Position numbers and translations under genes: made by a program. Under the pieces are notes generated by a model that was not told where the DNA came from, made no database searches, and worked only from the letters and a program-made list of their open reading frames with translations. DNA of 64,000 bases, taken from the NCBI GenBank assembly GCA_913050215.1, contig CAJXBG010000007.1, positions 1-64,000 of the forward strand. Reading direction: 5' to 3'. This DNA is from an uncultured Gammaproteobacteria bacterium. Lineage in GTDB: Bacteria > Pseudomonadota > Gammaproteobacteria > Pseudomonadales > Azotimanducaceae. Positions within the stretch are counted from its first letter, which is position 1; each line of letters starts with the position of its first letter. Of the stretch, positions 37,558 to 45,881 are shown one piece after another.

Positions 37558-37583
37558 ACGAATGTACCTAACAGAACATTCGT
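37558..37583. promoter_or_regulatory. Dyad ACGAATGT-N10-ACATTCGT upstream of mdh
   Basis: A perfect 8-bp inverted repeat with a 10-nt spacer, ending 37 nt before the mdh ATG. It could be an operator for a dimeric regulator or a hairpin in the mdh leader. Confidence 0.4.
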
Positions 37584-37620
37584 TTGAGGAACTATTAAAA
37601 GGAAGACATAAGGATTTAGT

Positions 37621-38601
37621 ATGAAACAACCAGTACGCGTGGCGGTAACCGGAGCCGCAGGACAGATTAGCTATTCTCTGCTGTTTAGCATCGCCTCGGG
37701 AAGAATGCTAGGGGCTGACCAACCTGTTATTTTGCAATTGTTGGAAATCCCACCAGCCATGGAAGCCTTGCATGGCGTCGTGATGGAGTTGGACGATTGC
37801 GCATTTCCACTCGTGCAGGAAGTGATCGCGACGGATAATCCTGATGTAGCTTTCAAAGATGCTGAATGTGTACTTCTGGTTGGTTCAAGGCCAAGGGGGC
37901 CTGGTATGGAACGCAAAGACCTGCTGGAGGCGAATGCTGCGATTTTCTCGGTTCAAGGTAAGTCGCTGAATGACAATGCGGCAAAAAATGTTCGAGTGCT
38001 GGTTGTAGGCAATCCTGCGAACACAAACTGCCTGATTGCTCAACGCAACGCACCGGATATCGACCCAAGACAGTTTACAGCGATGACCCGGCTTGACCAC
38101 AATCGAGCGATGTCACAACTTGCGCAAAAGACCGGCAAGCACGTTAACGATGTAAAAGGTTTAGCGATCTGGGGTAACCACTCCGCAACTCAATACCCGG
38201 ATATTGCTCACGCGACAGTCGCCGGAGAGGCTGCGTCTGGTCTTGTTGATCAAGCATGGGTTGAAGGAGAGTTTATTACGACAGTGCAACAGCGAGGAGC
38301 CGCGATTATCAAGGCCCGCGGACTTTCGAGTGCGGCATCGGCCGCTAACGCGGCGGTAGAGCACATGCGCGATTGGGTTGCTGGTACCAATGGTGAAGTG
38401 GTCTCGATGGGTATTTACTCCGATGGTAGCTATGGCATCACCGAACGCCTGATTTATTCATTCCCGTGTGTTTGTGAAAACGGTGACTGGAAAATTGTTC
38501 AGGATCTCGAGATCAGTGATTTTAGCCGCGAGAAAATGAGCAGCACAGAAAAAGAACTGATAGAAGAACGCGACGCCGTTCAGGATCTGCTGCCTTCTTA
38601 G
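37621..38601 (+). CDS. mdh: Malate dehydrogenase
   Basis: A 326-residue NAD-dependent malate dehydrogenase of the TCA cycle. The Rossmann motif is [14 protein letters not shown]. Substrate-binding arginines are in [14 protein letters not shown], and the catalytic region has MTRLDHNRA and the active-site His in [12 protein letters not shown]. It belongs to the group 2 (cytosolic-like, about 326-residue) enzymes found in Burkholderia and Acinetobacter, not the 312-residue enterobacterial type. It has an AAGGA ribosome binding site and is divergent from gltB. Confidence 0.97.
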   Translation: MKQPVRVAVTGAAGQISYSLLFSIASGRMLGADQPVILQLLEIPPAMEALHGVVMELDDCAFPLVQEVIATDNPDVAFKDAECVLLVGSRPRGPGMERKDLLEANAAIFSVQGKSLNDNAAKNVRVLVVGNPANTNCLIAQRNAPDIDPRQFTAMTRLDHNRAMSQLAQKTGKHVNDVKGLAIWGNHSATQYPDIAHATVAGEAASGLVDQAWVEGEFITTVQQRGAAIIKARGLSSAASAANAAVEHMRDWVAGTNGEVVSMGIYSDGSYGITERLIYSFPCVCENGDWKIVQDLEISDFSREKMSSTEKELIEERDAVQDLLPS

Positions 38602-38759
38602 GTTAGCAAGCCTGCTCAACGTAATGCTGAAAACCGCTTGGTGTCGTGGTCTTACCCGCGCCAGCGGTAAATTCAGGGTCGTCTTATTGTTGGTGGCTTG
38701 CGCCATAGATAGCAGAAGAGATTGCTTAGCGCTTGAAGGTCGCTGGCGCGCTGTAACAT

Positions 38760-40136
38760 TTACCCCGTTGGTTTTGGCAGGGCAATGAGTACCTTTGATT
38801 CCCTATCGGAGTGATTGCTCAGTGCGACCGTTTTTATTTCGGGTGTCAGAAAAAATGCCTGCTCTGGTGTCACAGTTTTGCTCTGCAATACTGTCTCACC
38901 GACAAGCCCAATCACCAGCGAGTAAGATGTGTTTTGAACGCTGTGGACGGCGCCTGGCGCAAAAGTAAGGCGCTGCACTTGAAAACTATCGAAGTCAGCT
39001 GCAATCTCAACGCGCGTTCCTTCGGAGGCATCCAGCGTTCGCATGGGTTTTGAGGTTATTGGATCAAATCGGGCCAGCGTCATTGCCGATTGCGTGTCCC
39101 AATGACTTTGAGTCAGCACTTTCTGGGCAAATGACAAAATAAATCGTTCGTAATGCGGTGATTGAAATTCAATTGCCCTTATCCCGTGTTGCAGGGAATG
39201 TGGCGTCAATCGTTCAACTTCGATGACGTCTCCTACCACCACCTCCCGCGTGCCTGTGAAAGCTTCCATCTTTTCCCTGAGTGTTTTTTCTTTCAGGGTC
39301 AATGTGTCTGGTAATTGGTGCTGCCAGGCAAGGGCAATATCTGTAGGAAGGACATCTTCCTGTGTAAAGCCCTCGGCGGCACGGCGGGATGCGAGTGTCT
39401 GATCGATCGTATCTCGTACCGATTTGTATTCATTGACGGCAGCCAAATAAGCCGTTGTGAATTGTTCTCTATTTTCGAATGCCGCTAATTTTTTTTGGTT
39501 AAATCCGTAACGCATTTTGGCCACACCGGTCGGCCATGCGGTCGCATCGATATGAGTAATGACATAGACCTCAATTTTCTCCGTGTGCAGTTCGAAGTAG
39601 AGATCGCCCAAAACCTCTTCACCTGATGGCGCAAGTATCTTAAGAAGTATAGGGTCATCGGAAGACAGGTTCGGAAGTTTGGTAGGTTCGGCAGAAAACA
39701 ACCCCGGATATATCGCCGAGAGCCATGGCAACGGCATACCAAGGATCTTGCACACGCCGCGCTTTTCTATGCCTGTGTACCAAATTTCTTTGCCCCAAGG
39801 TTTGGGAATGTCGACGGTCTCCAATGGTAGTGCTTCTGAGAAACGCACCACCGCTAGGGCCAGCGAATCGACAATTTCGCTAAATGAGCTAGATTCACAA
39901 AGCTCGCTTATCTCCTGGGCCTGTTGTTCGCTAGCTGTGATAAAGGCCGCATAACCGGGTTCGCCTTGAGCGCCACGACTAAACTTGCACAGCGCAAAAA
40001 GTTCGAGTGGCATCTCTTTAGATAAATAGTGCGCTCGGTAACTGAAAGAAAAAAATATTTCAGCGGGGTCCGCAGCAATGCGATGCCGTTCAAACAGCTT
40101 GTGGGGTTGATCAATTTTTCCTAACACGTGAGGCAT
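38760..40136 (-). CDS. Mannose-6-phosphate-isomerase-like cupin protein
   Basis: A 458-residue protein that resembles class I phosphomannose isomerases only in part. PKPWGKEIWYTG (about 109-120) and GDLYFELHTEKIEVYVI (about 177-193) recall the PKPWG and HxxK-type signatures. A C-terminal cupin-like stretch has VQRLTFAPGAVHSVQN and the strand LVIGLVGETVLQ. Sugar-phosphate isomerisation is a guess; the usual zinc-ligand QxH motif is not obvious. It stands alone between mdh (convergent) and the Ada-AlkA gene (divergent, 122 nt between starts). Confidence 0.55.
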   Translation of the reverse strand: MPHVLGKIDQPHKLFERHRIAADPAEIFFSFSYRAHYLSKEMPLELFALCKFSRGAQGEPGYAAFITASEQQAQEISELCESSSFSEIVDSLALAVVRFSEALPLETVDIPKPWGKEIWYTGIEKRGVCKILGMPLPWLSAIYPGLFSAEPTKLPNLSSDDPILLKILAPSGEEVLGDLYFELHTEKIEVYVITHIDATAWPTGVAKMRYGFNQKKLAAFENREQFTTAYLAAVNEYKSVRDTIDQTLASRRAAEGFTQEDVLPTDIALAWQHQLPDTLTLKEKTLREKMEAFTGTREVVVGDVIEVERLTPHSLQHGIRAIEFQSPHYERFILSFAQKVLTQSHWDTQSAMTLARFDPITSKPMRTLDASEGTRVEIAADFDSFQVQRLTFAPGAVHSVQNTSYSLVIGLVGETVLQSKTVTPEQAFFLTPEIKTVALSNHSDRESKVLIALPKPTG

Positions 40137-40258
40137 GTCTGATTTTAATCGATATCACAACCGGGCAACAGTCCTCAATAACGATGTCCGATTATTGCTA
40201 GCCAGTAGCAGAGGCCACGACTAATATGTCAGCCAGAATGAAGCTTAAGGTGCTTTCC

Positions 40259-41707
40259 ATGAATTTAGTGAACGAGAGTCAGATTGAAGCGTTCGAGAAA
40301 GCCCGACAAACTCGGGATGCGCGTTTTGACGGTAAATTTTTTATTGCCGTTCGAACTACCGGAATCTATTGTCGGCCCATATGCAGGGTGCGCATGCCAA
40401 AAGTGGAAAATATTACATTATATATATCTGCAGCCGCTGCCACTGAAGCGGGCTATCGACCTTGTTTGCGCTGTCGACCGGAGGCTGCGCCAGGTACGCC
40501 TGCGTGGTCGGGGACATCAACAACGGTAAAAAGAGGGTTGCGGTTGATTAGTGAGGGTGCGCTCGACGAGCAAAGTATCGAGGAACTCAGCGATAAACTA
40601 GGCGTCACCTCGCGGCATCTGGGACGTTTGTTTAATCAACATCTTGGTGTATCTCCACAAGCCATAGCACAAACCAGACGGCTGCATTTCGCGAAAAAGC
40701 TGATCAGTGAAACGGGTTTGCCGATGACTGAAATTGCAATGTCCTCTGGCTACGGCAGCGTTCGCAGATTTAATGACCACATTCGCAAGGTTTACAATCG
40801 CTCCCCAACCTTGCTCCGCGACAAACGCAGCGTTGATGCAGACGCCGGCGTTAAGCTGCGCTTGCCTTATCGCGAACCATTCGATTTCGACGGCATGTTG
40901 GCTTTTTTGGCGATGCGCGCTGTACCTCAGATTGAGTCGATTGTAGAGGGCGCCTATGTGCGGACGCTGCAGATTGATGGAGAGACAGGTCTGCTGAATG
41001 TGAGTCAAGATGTTGAAAACCGATGTCTGGTTTGTAAAGTTGAACTGACCAATACTAGACCATTAATGAAAGTAGTTGAAAAGGTGAGGACGCTTTTCGA
41101 TCTTGATGCGGATCCAAGTGAGATTAATCAGTGTTTGAGCGAGAATGGTGAGCTCACTGACTTGATAGCGGAGAACCCGGGGCAACGCTTGCCCGGTGCC
41201 TGGGACCCGTTTGAAGTTGCGGTGCGCGCCATCGTTGGGCAGCAGGTAAGTGTAAAAGGCGCAACCACTGTGATGTCTCGTATCGTCGATCGTTACGGCG
41301 AGCGTATCGGTGAAACTGTGCTATTTCCAACACCAGAATCTCTGGCTGCGCTTTCTGTCGAAAACTTGTCCATGCCTAACAAAAGGGCTCAGGCGATCAA
41401 GGATATGGCTGCCGCTGTTGTGCGGGGTGAAATCGATTTGGCGCGCAGTAATAGTTCAGAAATATTAATTGGGCAAATGACAGCGATAAAGGGTATCGGA
41501 CCCTGGACTGCCCAATATGTCACGATGAGAGCGTTAAATGATCCTGATGCCTTTCTTCATAGTGATCTTGTGATTTTGAAATCCGCTGCTAGTCTTTTGG
41601 GAATTCAGTCAGAAAAAGAAATGCTCGAGCGCTCTCAGGCATGGCGACCCTGGCGAGCATACGCCGGGATGCACCTTTGGCGGTATGCAGCGAGTCTTGC
41701 TCGTTGA
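40259..41707 (+). CDS. Ada-type regulator fused to AlkA DNA-3-methyladenine glycosylase
   Basis: A 482-residue fusion. The Ada zinc domain has C38, C42, C69 and C72 at the same positions as E. coli Ada, where methylation of C38 by phosphotriesters switches on transcription. An AraC-type HTH follows (about 90-190, SIEELSDKLGVTSRHLGRLF). Then come AlkA_N and the HhH-GPD glycosylase domain with GIGPWTAQYV and the likely catalytic Asp in FLHSDLVI. It therefore senses alkylation and excises alkylated bases. Start set at 40259 by the Cys numbering and by AAGG 6-8 nt upstream; an in-frame ATG at 40226 also exists. ogt follows 48 nt later. Confidence 0.93.
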   Translation: MNLVNESQIEAFEKARQTRDARFDGKFFIAVRTTGIYCRPICRVRMPKVENITLYISAAAATEAGYRPCLRCRPEAAPGTPAWSGTSTTVKRGLRLISEGALDEQSIEELSDKLGVTSRHLGRLFNQHLGVSPQAIAQTRRLHFAKKLISETGLPMTEIAMSSGYGSVRRFNDHIRKVYNRSPTLLRDKRSVDADAGVKLRLPYREPFDFDGMLAFLAMRAVPQIESIVEGAYVRTLQIDGETGLLNVSQDVENRCLVCKVELTNTRPLMKVVEKVRTLFDLDADPSEINQCLSENGELTDLIAENPGQRLPGAWDPFEVAVRAIVGQQVSVKGATTVMSRIVDRYGERIGETVLFPTPESLAALSVENLSMPNKRAQAIKDMAAAVVRGEIDLARSNSSEILIGQMTAIKGIGPWTAQYVTMRALNDPDAFLHSDLVILKSAASLLGIQSEKEMLERSQAWRPWRAYAGMHLWRYAASLAR

Positions 41708-41755
41708 TCAATGGTACAAAGTTGATCTAACTAAAAGTGTTGTTTCAGGAATTGA

Positions 41756-42271
41756 ATGATGAATAATCTATACAGTGAAAAGTTAATATACCGATACTAT
41801 TCAAGCCCGATAGGGGAACTGCTTATCGCTGGCAATGACGAAGGATTGCATTTGATTGGTTTTCCGGAGGGAAAAGGGAAGGTTTTGCCGTCGGATGAAT
41901 GGGTGAAGGACCCTCATTGCCTGCCTGAAGTTGAAGCGCAGTTACAGGAATATTTTGCTGGCGAGCGGAAAGTGTTTGATTTGAAATTGTGTCCGCATGG
42001 GACTGAATTTCAGTTACAGGTGCTGAACGCTTTGTTACAGATTCCTTACGGGTCAACTAGTAGCTATTTAGAAATAGCACAGGAGATTGGCCGACCTAAG
42101 GCTGTTAGGGCGGTAGGTTCCGCGAATGGTCGAAATCCGATACCTATCATTATTCCCTGTCACCGGGTCATCGGTGCAGACGGTAGTCTCACAGGATTTG
42201 GTGGTGGATTGCCAACGAAGCAATTTCTACTAGCGCTTGAGGGTGTAGGACAGCAATCTCTGGCGTTTTAG
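41756..42271 (+). CDS. ogt: Methylated-DNA--[protein]-cysteine S-methyltransferase
   Basis: A 171-residue suicide repair protein that takes methyl groups from O6-methylguanine onto its own cysteine. The active site PIIIPCHRVIG is intact, followed by LTGFGGGLPTKQFLLALEG and preceded by the HTH GSTSSYLEIAQEIGRPKAVRAVG. It carries the methyltransferase function missing from the upstream Ada-AlkA fusion; the two are likely one adaptive-response operon. It starts at one of two consecutive ATGs after AGGA. Confidence 0.95.
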   Translation: MMNNLYSEKLIYRYYSSPIGELLIAGNDEGLHLIGFPEGKGKVLPSDEWVKDPHCLPEVEAQLQEYFAGERKVFDLKLCPHGTEFQLQVLNALLQIPYGSTSSYLEIAQEIGRPKAVRAVGSANGRNPIPIIIPCHRVIGADGSLTGFGGGLPTKQFLLALEGVGQQSLAF

Positions 42272-42305
42272 CAATCTTAGGTGCGCATTCGGCAACATCG
42301 ATAGG

Positions 42306-43616
42306 TTAAGGGTTTGCCAGTTTCGAAAATAATTCAAAGTAGTCCGGAAAGGTTTTTGCGACAACCGTTGGTTCGTTGATCGTGATATTGCTTTCTCCGA
42401 ATGCTGCGAGAGAGAAGCACATAGCGATTCTGTGGTCACCATAAGTATCAATGGTTGCTGGTTCAATCTTTGCCGGAGGGTCGATAAAAATAAAGTCTTC
42501 ACCAGTTTCAACGGTAGCGCCAAGTTTTCTGAGTTCGGTCGACATCGCATGCAGTCGATCAGTTTCTTTGACGCGCCAGTTGTAGATATTACGAATTCGG
42601 GTGGGTCCCTCGGCAAAAAGCGCCATTGCTGCGATAGTCATGGCTGCATCGGGAATATGGTTCAAATCCATATCGACCCCTTTGAGTTTCCCACCACTGA
42701 CAGTCACGGCATGCTTGGTCTTTTTTACCTCTGCCCCCATTGCTGAAATCACATCCAGAAAAGCGATATCACCCTGTACCGATTCACTGCCCAGTCCAGT
42801 CACTTCAACGGGGCCGCCGCCAATTGCTCCTGCCGCGTAGAAGTAGGAAGCCGAGGACGCGTCGCCCTCTATCAGGTACTTGCCGGGAGATTGATACTGT
42901 TGTCCGCCTGCGATTTTGAATTGCTGGTAATCACTGTGGGTAGCATGGACACCAAATTTTTCCATGATGTCTAATGTGATATCAAGATAGGGTTTTGATA
43001 CCTGATCTCCGATAATGGAAATCTCACTGTCTTGGGGTGCAAGAGGTAAAGACATGAGTAGTGATGTGAGATATTGACTAGAGATATCTCCGCGGACACT
43101 CACACGCCCGCCAGTTATTTTCCCCCCTTCAACCCTAATCGGTGGGCATCCCTCTTTTCCCAGATAAGAAATCCGGGCGCCCAGTTTTACCAGTGCCTCA
43201 GCGAGATGGGCGATTGGTCTCTCTCGCATGTACTGGTCGCCGTCTATTGTAAAGGTGCCGGGACACAAACTGAGAATGCTTGTGAGCGGACGAATTGCGG
43301 TTCCAGCATTACCAAGCGAAAAGTGTCCTTCGTTGGGTGGCGTAAACAGCTTGCCATTGCCCGTTACGATGCATTGGGTTGTAGGCTGATCGGACTTCAA
43401 TCCGGATAATTCGTTAATGAACGTGATCGTGATGCCAAATTGACTCAGCGCGTTAAGCATTCGCTCTGTATCTTCGCTGAGTAACAAATTTTCGAGATGA
43501 GTCTCTCCTTCTGCAAGTGCCGCGAGAAGTAAAGCTCTGTTGCTAAGGCTTTTAGATCCGGGGAGATTTACCGAGCCGGAGAAATGATTGATTGGTTCAA
43601 TGACTAATTTATCCAT
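42306..43616 (-). CDS. aroA: 3-phosphoshikimate 1-carboxyvinyltransferase (EPSP synthase)
   Basis: A 436-residue enzyme for the sixth step of the shikimate pathway. Key motifs are LPGSKSLSNRALLLAALA (phosphate and shikimate-3-P binding), the LGNAGTAIRPLTS loop and DGDQYMRERPIAHL. The Gly-Asn-Ala-Gly-Thr segment is of the glyphosate-sensitive class I type. The ATG overlaps the syd stop by one base (TGATG), so the genes are translationally coupled. Confidence 0.96.
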   Translation of the reverse strand: MDKLVIEPINHFSGSVNLPGSKSLSNRALLLAALAEGETHLENLLLSEDTERMLNALSQFGITITFINELSGLKSDQPTTQCIVTGNGKLFTPPNEGHFSLGNAGTAIRPLTSILSLCPGTFTIDGDQYMRERPIAHLAEALVKLGARISYLGKEGCPPIRVEGGKITGGRVSVRGDISSQYLTSLLMSLPLAPQDSEISIIGDQVSKPYLDITLDIMEKFGVHATHSDYQQFKIAGGQQYQSPGKYLIEGDASSASYFYAAGAIGGGPVEVTGLGSESVQGDIAFLDVISAMGAEVKKTKHAVTVSGGKLKGVDMDLNHIPDAAMTIAAMALFAEGPTRIRNIYNWRVKETDRLHAMSTELRKLGATVETGEDFIFIDPPAKIEPATIDTYGDHRIAMCFSLAAFGESNITINEPTVVAKTFPDYFELFSKLANP

Positions 43617-44194
43617 CAGAAGACCGCCGGTTGTGAGGCAGCCGGAGTCAGCCTCCGCAGAAAAGTTTCAAGGTTGTCCTCTACTTGCCGTAGGGGTGGC
43701 CGCCCGGGTTCCTCTAGTAAAACGGCGCCGGTTGCGTTGTCAATGCTCAGAAAGTATTCCGAGTCTGCTTCGGTCGTGGCGATAAACAGTGTCAGGGGTT
43801 CTTTAAGCTGTCGTTTGGCAAGTGCGTGGCCGATGAAGTTTTCAATGAGACGATCAAAGTCTTCCTGATTCCATAATTGGATAAGGCTCGCGTGTCCCTC
43901 AATCGATTTTCCTTCAATTGTACTTGACCAGAAACTGGAGAAGTATTCGACAATATCTGGATGAATGGATGTTTCAAGCGCGTTTTCTAGCCCTGAAAAA
44001 TCGACAGTTGGTGTCTGCGGAACGGGTCTCCATGCAATGAGTTCTGGTGCCTGCGCCGGGTTCTTGGTTTCAAGGGCAGGTAATTCGCACAGGGAGCGCC
44101 AATCGGGGTCATACTCGGCATAAAAAACACCCTCTTCGGTGAGTCGTAGCGCGTTTTTAACGAGCTCGGAGAGCGCCAGTTGAATTGAACCCAT
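43616..44194 (-). CDS. syd: SecY-interacting protein Syd
   Basis: A 192-residue cytoplasmic Syd-family protein. Recognised by the W-x-P region followed by LENALETSIHPDIVEYFSSF, LIQLWNQEDFDRLIENFIGH, KRQLKEPLTLFIATTEAD and a C-terminal LETFLRRLTP. In E. coli Syd binds SecY and helps remove faulty translocons. The ATG at 44194 gives the usual length; a GTG at 44227 would add 11 residues. Neither has a clear ribosome binding site. It overlaps aroA by one base, an unusual partner. Confidence 0.85.
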   Translation of the reverse strand: MGSIQLALSELVKNALRLTEEGVFYAEYDPDWRSLCELPALETKNPAQAPELIAWRPVPQTPTVDFSGLENALETSIHPDIVEYFSSFWSSTIEGKSIEGHASLIQLWNQEDFDRLIENFIGHALAKRQLKEPLTLFIATTEADSEYFLSIDNATGAVLLEEPGRPPLRQVEDNLETFLRRLTPAASQPAVF

Positions 44195-44306
44195 GAGAAG
44201 TTGATGTGGCAAAAAAGATAAATGCACTATAACAGTTTATCTGTCCGGTTTTTGTTGCTGTCGTAAAATTCTGCTGGACGCCGCTTTATCAAGGCGTCTT
44301 TGCTGA

Positions 44307-44807
44307 CTATTTTCTCGCTTCTTTTCTACCTCTGCGGTCTTCGAAATTTCCTCGGTGCTTCTCTCGCCGAGAAAGGAACTTCAGCGCTTTTTCCCTGTCT
44401 TCGAGTTTCATCTCCTTCAATATCGTACTCATATTTTCATGCGTAACGACCTGAAACTTGTTTGAGGCGGATCTGAGATCCTTCAATGCAAGATTGAGTG
44501 CTTTCTCATCAAGAGGCTCTTCCATAATGGCGGAGGAGAGCCTTTGTCTCGCATCGCGCATTTCTTGTCGAACAGTGCGGAGGGACCCTGAACGTTCTTT
44601 TAATTGCGGGCGTAGTTGTTTTCGTTTTTCATCACTCAGGTTTCGTAACATCCAGCCCATATGGTTTGGCAAATGCCCTGGCGGCCCGCCAAAAACTGAC
44701 CTGCCAATCAATCCACCAATGAACAACAGATTTAACGCCAGCGAACAAATCAGCAGAATAATGACGACACGGTTCTTCTTTTTCTTTGTCTGTAGATCTT
44801 GATCCAT
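44307..44807 (-). CDS. Periplasmic heavy-metal-sensor-like (CnrX/Spy type) membrane protein
   Basis: A 166-residue protein with a short basic cytoplasmic tail, a transmembrane helix (about 13-36) and a long charged helical periplasmic domain with Arg/Glu-rich heptads. The pattern matches the heavy-metal-resistance family that includes CnrX, ZraP and CpxP/Spy-like chaperones. A Met/His-poor composition argues against assigning a metal. The ATG overlaps the previous stop (TAATG), so it is coupled to the anti-sigma-like gene. It probably modulates the sigma/anti-sigma pair, but that is inference from context. Confidence 0.75.
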   Translation of the reverse strand: MDQDLQTKKKKNRVVIILLICSLALNLLFIGGLIGRSVFGGPPGHLPNHMGWMLRNLSDEKRKQLRPQLKERSGSLRTVRQEMRDARQRLSSAIMEEPLDEKALNLALKDLRSASNKFQVVTHENMSTILKEMKLEDREKALKFLSRREKHRGNFEDRRGRKEARK

Positions 44808-45268
44808 TATTCCTGCTCCTCATTTTCCGACACCAGGCCCATGACATAAATGTCCTCTTCCCACTCAAAAAGCTGATCGTCTGATCCTGTCTCCACCACG
44901 GAACCAAGATAGACTCCAGTTAGCAACGGTATGCAGGCTGCGATCGCTGGCCGCCAAATGACAAAAGATCCGTTCGCATAGGGTCCGAGCCAATGCCACA
45001 GTTTGGAAAACAGGTCATCCCGGTTCTTTTCCGCGCGATTGACGGTTGTCAGTGAAATTTGGTGGAGGATATCCGCTTTCAGATTTGTCGATTGAGCCAC
45101 GATATCTGCATCCAGTGCTTCATCGAGACGGCGCAATTCGTTGATTATTTCTACGGCATCGCGTTCAGCTTCGAGAAATATCAGAGCGGCGTGTCTGTCA
45201 GCTTCCGGCCATCGCTCGCTCCGGGTGCCGTAAGCTTCTATCAGTTCTTTGAACCTTTGAATGTTCAT
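44807..45268 (-). CDS. Anti-sigma-factor-like membrane protein
   Basis: A 153-residue protein. The N-terminal half (about 1-60) is cytoplasmic and helical, with RWPEADRHAALIFLEAERDA. One hydrophobic segment lies at about 100-124, and the periplasmic tail is acidic. The family accompanies ECF sigma factors and CnrX-like sensors in other proteobacteria. There is no zinc HxxxCxxC motif, so it is not a ZAS anti-sigma. It starts 1 nt after the sigma gene and overlaps the sensor gene. Binding to the adjacent sigma factor is inferred from position. Confidence 0.6.
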   Translation of the reverse strand: MNIQRFKELIEAYGTRSERWPEADRHAALIFLEAERDAVEIINELRRLDEALDADIVAQSTNLKADILHQISLTTVNRAEKNRDDLFSKLWHWLGPYANGSFVIWRPAIAACIPLLTGVYLGSVVETGSDDQLFEWEEDIYVMGLVSENEEQE

Positions 45269-45269
45269 A

Positions 45270-45872
45270 TTATGACTTACCGTCTTCGGTTAATAATTTT
45301 CTTAGTTTTAATCTGCCTCGAGAGAGCAAAGATTCGAGCGCGTCTACGCTAACCTCCATGATATGGGCGGCATCCTTATTCGAAACACCTTGATAGTGAC
45401 ACATGATGATGGCGCTGCGCTGACGTTCAGGCAGCGTCATGAGCGCTTTTTTCACATCATGGTCCCGATTTTTTTTCGCTAACTCATGCTCTGGTTCGTC
45501 ACTCCCCGACGTGGCGATGCCGTGCGGGCGACCAGACACTGACGTAAGGTGCAGGCTTTCTTCTGTTTCATAAATCTCAGACGAATCCTGTATAAACCGG
45601 TTATTTTTCCTAAAATAGTCAATGCACAGATTGTGGGCGATGTTATGCAGCCAAGTGGATAGCTTAGATGCCTCTGGTTTGTAACTGTCAGCACGCGTCC
45701 ATAACCTGAGAAACACTTCTTGTGTAATGTCTTCGGCATTAGCAGCGTTACCAATCATTCTGACGGTATATCGGTTGATGCCAGATAAATGCATATTCAA
45801 CAATTTTTTGAAAGCAGCCTGGTTCTTTCTCGCAACCAGCTTGACCAATGCTGCTTCAGATTTCTCGACCAA
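45270..45872 (-). CDS. ECF-type RNA polymerase sigma factor
   Basis: A 200-residue sigma-70 family group 4 factor. Region 2 has AEDITQEVFLRLW and STWLHNIAHNLCIDYFRK; region 4 has LPERQRSAIIMCHYQGVSNKDAAHIMEVSVDALESLLSRGRLKLR. The linker between them is longer than average, with a Ser/Glu-rich stretch. It starts with TTG preceded by a strong AGGAG 6-7 nt upstream that overlaps the EF-hand gene's stop. It sits second in a four-gene minus-strand operon. Confidence 0.92.
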   Translation of the reverse strand: MVEKSEAALVKLVARKNQAAFKKLLNMHLSGINRYTVRMIGNAANAEDITQEVFLRLWTRADSYKPEASKLSTWLHNIAHNLCIDYFRKNNRFIQDSSEIYETEESLHLTSVSGRPHGIATSGSDEPEHELAKKNRDHDVKKALMTLPERQRSAIIMCHYQGVSNKDAAHIMEVSVDALESLLSRGRLKLRKLLTEDGKS

Positions 45873-45881
45873 TCAGAACTC

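Larger units (their letters stand above)
37062..37620. other. gltB-mdh divergent intergenic region
   Basis: About 505-559 bp without a gene, depending on the gltB start. It holds a likely minus-strand promoter for gltB, two stem-loops in the gltB leader, two TATAAT boxes on the plus strand 20 bp apart (37434-37439, 37454-37459) without good -35 partners, and a dyad close to mdh. I saw no credible small ORF or tRNA. Confidence 0.6.
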
